The notes under the pieces are model-generated. The model was not told the DNA's origin. It saw only the letters and a list, made by a program, of their open reading frames with translations, and did no database searches. Below, piece by piece: positions 4,933 to 7,057 of a stretch of 7,057 nucleotides of DNA. The position numbers were made by a program, and so were the translations under genes. Origin of the DNA: an uncultured Porphyromonadaceae bacterium (GTDB lineage Bacteria > Bacteroidota > Bacteroidia > Bacteroidales > Muribaculaceae). Numbering within the stretch: the stretch's first letter is position 1; every line of letters starts with the position of its first letter. Location of the stretch: contig CAMHDX010000046.1 of assembly GCA_946183895.1 (NCBI GenBank), positions 1 through 7,057 of the forward strand, written 5' to 3'.

Positions 4933-6465
4933 ATGTTATCACGCACGATAGGAGCCGCGGTTTACGGCATCGACGCCATCAAGGTAGACATTGAGGTCAG
5001 TGTTGACAGCGGCATTGGCTACACGCTGGTCGGCCTGCCCGACGTGGCGGTGAAGGAGGGCTCGGAGCGGGTGCGCTGCGCGATGCAGCAGAGCGGCTAC
5101 CACTTTCCGGGCAAGCGCGTGGTGATCAACCTGTCGCCCGCCGACCTCAAGAAGGAGGGCTCGGCCTACGACCTGCCGCTGGCAATAGGCATCATGGCGG
5201 CGAACGAGAACATCGTGCCCGACCGCCTGGACCGCTACATGATTATGGGCGAGATGAGCCTGGACGGCAGCATTCGCCGCATCAAGGGAGCGTTGCCCAT
5301 GGCGATTGTCGCCCGCTCGATGGGGCTCGAAGGCTTTATCCTGCCACGCGAGAACGCCCACGAGGCGGCGGTTGTCAACAACCTGAAGGTGTACGGTGTG
5401 GACAACCTGGGCGAGGTGGTCGACTTCCTCAACGGCAAGCGCGACCTGCCCGTCACCGAGGTGGACACGCGCGCCGAGTTTGCCCGCAATAGCAACAACT
5501 TCGCGCTGGACTTTGCCGACGTGCGCGGTCAGGAGGCTGTCAAACGCGCCTTTGAGGTCGCCTGCGCCGGCGGACACAACATCCTGCTGGTGGGCAGCCC
5601 CGGCTGCGGCAAGAGCATGATGGCAAAGCGCCTGCCGGGCATCCTGCCGCCACTGTCGCTGCAAGAAGCCCTCGAGACCACCAAGATACACAGCGTGGCG
5701 GGCAAGCTGGGCACCGACACCACGTTGATGACCACCAGACCGTTTCGCTCGCCGCACCACACCATCTCGCCTGTAGCGCTGGTGGGCGGCGGCTCCTACC
5801 CCACCCCGGGCGAAATCTCGCTTGCCCACAACGGCGTGCTCTTTCTTGATGAGTTGCCCGAGTTTAACCGCAGCGTGCTCGAGGTGATGCGCCAGCCGCT
5901 CGAGGACCGCGTGATCAGCATCAGCCGCGCCAAGTACTCGACCGAGTACCCCGCGTCGTTCATGCTCGTGGCGAGCATGAACCCCTGCCCGTGCGGCTAC
6001 TACGGCCACCCCCACAAGCAGTGTGTGTGCAGCGAATACCAGCGCCAGCACTACCTGAGCAAGATTTCGGGCCCGCTGCTTGACCGCATCGACCTCCAGA
6101 TTGAGGTCCAACCGGTCGACTTCGATTCGATCTCCTCCAAGCAGCGAGGCGAGAGCAGTGTCGCTGCCAGGGCAATCCAGGCAAAGCGCTACGAGAACAA
6201 TCCCGGCATACACTGCAATGCCCAGATGACATCGTCGCTCATCCACCAGTGGGCGGAGCCCGACAGCGAGGGTCTGCAACGGCTGCGCGAGGTTATGACC
6301 CGCAGCAACATGAGCGCGCGCTCCTACGACCGCATCCTCAAGGTGGCGCGCACCATCGCCGACCTTGCCGGCGAACAGCACGTTGCCGTCAACCACATCA
6401 TGGAGGCGATAGGCTACCGCAACCTCGACCGCTCCACCTACTTCGGCACCACCATCGGTTATTAA
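4933..6465 (+). CDS. yifB: YifB/ComM-family Mg-chelatase-like AAA+ ATPase
   Basis: This 510-residue protein has the full family layout. Residues 1-170 form the N-terminal ChlI-type domain (S-V-D-S-G-I-G-Y-T-L-V-G-L-P-D near 23-37; V-V-I-N-L-S-P-A-D-L-K-K-E-G near 63-76). The AAA+ core follows, with Walker A G-S-P-G-C-G-K-S (221-228), Walker B V-L-F-L-D-E-L (302-308), sensor 1 S-M-N-P (348-351) and L-L-D-R-I-D with the probable arginine finger R385. Cysteines at 352, 354, 364 and 366 form a C-x-C...C-x-C cluster typical of the family and probably bind metal. The C-terminal helical Mg-chelatase domain covers about 390-500. ComM of Vibrio is a hexameric helicase that promotes branch migration during natural transformation; whether that role holds in Bacteroidota is not known. 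No promoter is seen in the 28-bp gap, so it is probably transcribed with the polyprenyl synthase gene. No missing residue or break was found. Confidence 0.95.
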   Translation: MLSRTIGAAVYGIDAIKVDIEVSVDSGIGYTLVGLPDVAVKEGSERVRCAMQQSGYHFPGKRVVINLSPADLKKEGSAYDLPLAIGIMAANENIVPDRLDRYMIMGEMSLDGSIRRIKGALPMAIVARSMGLEGFILPRENAHEAAVVNNLKVYGVDNLGEVVDFLNGKRDLPVTEVDTRAEFARNSNNFALDFADVRGQEAVKRAFEVACAGGHNILLVGSPGCGKSMMAKRLPGILPPLSLQEALETTKIHSVAGKLGTDTTLMTTRPFRSPHHTISPVALVGGGSYPTPGEISLAHNGVLFLDELPEFNRSVLEVMRQPLEDRVISISRAKYSTEYPASFMLVASMNPCPCGYYGHPHKQCVCSEYQRQHYLSKISGPLLDRIDLQIEVQPVDFDSISSKQRGESSVAARAIQAKRYENNPGIHCNAQMTSSLIHQWAEPDSEGLQRLREVMTRSNMSARSYDRILKVARTIADLAGEQHVAVNHIMEAIGYRNLDRSTYFGTTIGY

Positions 6466-6471
6466 GATATT

Positions 6472-6562
6472 TGCGGCAATAGAACGACACCAAATCTTAT
6501 TACCCGTCAAATCAAAGAACAAAACAAACGACGTATTAACAAGATTGCCGCATAAATTATGC
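6472..6562. repeat. Inverted repeats downstream of yifB
   Basis: TGCGGCAAT (6472-6480), seven bases after the yifB stop, is matched perfectly by ATTGCCGCA (6544-6552) across 63 bases. The right arm overlaps a second palindrome, GCATAA-A-TTATGC (6550-6562). Neither has a T run after it, so an intrinsic terminator for yifB is not supported. The intervening 63 bases are AT-rich and cover the C-terminal end of the antitoxin-like remnant on the minus strand. They could be folded 3' mRNA or the ends of a small inserted element. Confidence 0.45.
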
Positions 6563-6728
6563 CTGACCAAGAGAGTATGTAGGCCCGGCCTTGTCCGTCG
6601 TTCATTTCCTGAATTCCACGGTTGATTGATGCAATGTTGTCGGCATTTTCAAACCACTCATCACTTGATGGCGAGGGATTTTCATGCACTTCAATCGATA
6701 TGCCGGCTTCAGGATTGTTCAGATAGCG
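6507..6728 (-). pseudogene. Possible remnant of a RelB-like or related small antitoxin gene
   Basis: The minus-strand frame is open from codon 6726-6728 to the TGA at 6507 (74 codons). It has no ATG near its beginning; the first candidates are GTG at 6689 and ATG at 6685. The middle reads D-E-W-F-E-N-A-D-N-I-A-S-I-N-R-G-I-Q-E-M and then N-D-G-Q-G-R-A-Y. From memory this resembles the C-terminal region of small Bacteroidota antitoxins, where a helix with R-G-I-x-E is followed by G-x-G-x-x-Y and a short ending. Here the ending is instead a hydrophobic stretch rich in I and L, not the usual helix, which suggests a frameshift or a lost 3' end. No N-terminal domain, promoter or partner toxin is visible. 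It could be a small real gene or chance. Confidence 0.35.
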
Positions 6729-6757
6729 TTAAGAGTGGCGTGATAGTTGCGTCAGAC

Positions 6758-6788
6758 TTGGTGATTTAGATTATTTGGCGTAATTTTG
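6758..6788 (+). promoter_or_regulatory. Bacteroidota-type promoter of sufE
   Basis: TAATTTTG (6781-6788) matches the -7 consensus and TTG (6758-6760) sits 20 bases upstream as -33. The leader would be about 23 bases. The sequence just before the ATG (AAGATA) is at best a weak ribosome-binding site. This promoter shows that sufE is transcribed independently of yifB. Confidence 0.75.
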
Positions 6789-6816
6789 CAATTAATATCA
6801 TTCCAGCGATAAGATA

Positions 6817-7057
6817 ATGCAAACAATTAACGACATACAAGAGGAGATAATCGAGGAGTTTGAGGTCTTTGAGGACTTCATGGACCGCTATGCCTACATC
6901 ATTGAGTTAGGCAGCCGCATGCCGGCGATGGACGAGGCGCTCAAGACGCCGGACAACCTGATTGAGGGTTGTCAAAGCCGCGTGTGGGTAGACTGCGCGC
7001 TCAGCGGCGATGGCGTGATGACCATTGTTGGCGACAGCGACAGCAGCATCGTCAAGG
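6817..7057 (+). CDS. sufE: SufE-family sulfur acceptor protein, 5' part
   Basis: The frame opens at the ATG at 6817 and is still open at the window edge (80 complete codons of an expected ~140). The N-terminal helix I-N-D-I-Q-E-E-I-I-E-E-F is followed by M-D-R-Y-A-Y-I-I-E-L-G, then T-P-D-N-L-I-E-G-C-Q-S-R-V-W. This is the SufE signature, with C52 as the residue that receives persulfide sulfur from the cysteine desulfurase SufS. The protein acts in the cytoplasm in Fe-S cluster assembly. In this window it stands alone, with its own promoter and no other suf gene visible; whatever follows is beyond the edge. The start is fixed by the promoter spacing and by the usual family N-terminus. Confidence 0.93.
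   Translation, partial: MQTINDIQEEIIEEFEVFEDFMDRYAYIIELGSRMPAMDEALKTPDNLIEGCQSRVWVDCALSGDGVMTIVGDSDSSIVK

Noticed and set aside
4939..6570. 543-codon open frame on the minus strand opposite yifB
   Set aside because: It mirrors the GC-rich codon pattern of yifB, has no recognisable domain, is rich in A, H and V as shadow frames are, and yifB has all family motifs.

Overview
The window looks like a chromosomal segment of a Bacteroidota species, most likely order Bacteroidales; a GC-rich gut lineage such as Muribaculaceae would fit, but the family is inference. The evidence is four promoters with the Bacteroidota -7 element TAnnTTTG, three of them with a TTG/TTTG -33 element exactly 20 nt upstream. 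In addition there is the tail of a SusE/SusF-like outer-membrane glycan-binding protein, and housekeeping genes of Bacteroidales type.

Layout. (1) 1-350 (+) is the 3' end of a SusE/F-like lipoprotein, followed by a clear intrinsic terminator. (2) 421-646 is a tandem array of 62-bp repeats (three full copies and a 40-bp partial one). Each copy can form hairpins, and the array is bounded on both sides by the U-tracts of two facing terminators. (3) 679-2075 (-) is a two-gene type IV toxin-antitoxin / abortive-infection module: AbiEi-family antitoxin-regulator, then AbiEii-family nucleotidyltransferase toxin, with a 4-bp overlap. Its promoter carries a perfect 14-bp inverted repeat that brackets the -7 box and is the likely autorepression operator. 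The module looks more AT-rich than the genes to its right. (4) 2202-3731 (-) encodes an unrecognised protein with two N-terminal zinc ribbons, one transmembrane helix and a large C-terminal region. (5) A divergent promoter region at 3732-3932 leads rightwards into a long-chain polyprenyl diphosphate synthase (3933-4904) and a YifB/ComM-type AAA+ ATPase (4933-6465). These two are probably co-transcribed. (6) 6466-6816 has no firm gene. It holds a probable antitoxin-like remnant on the minus strand, two inverted repeats and the promoter of sufE. (7) 6817-7057 (+) is the 5' part of sufE, cut by the window edge.

How the parts relate. The polyprenyl synthase would supply the isoprenoid tail for menaquinone, and SufE would supply sulfur transfer to SufS for Fe-S cluster assembly; these are ordinary chromosomal functions. 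The AbiE pair and the repeat array form the accessory part, lying between a glycan-use locus and the core genes. The points most worth checking are the 62-bp repeat array with its mutually exclusive hairpins and the operator geometry of the AbiE promoter.
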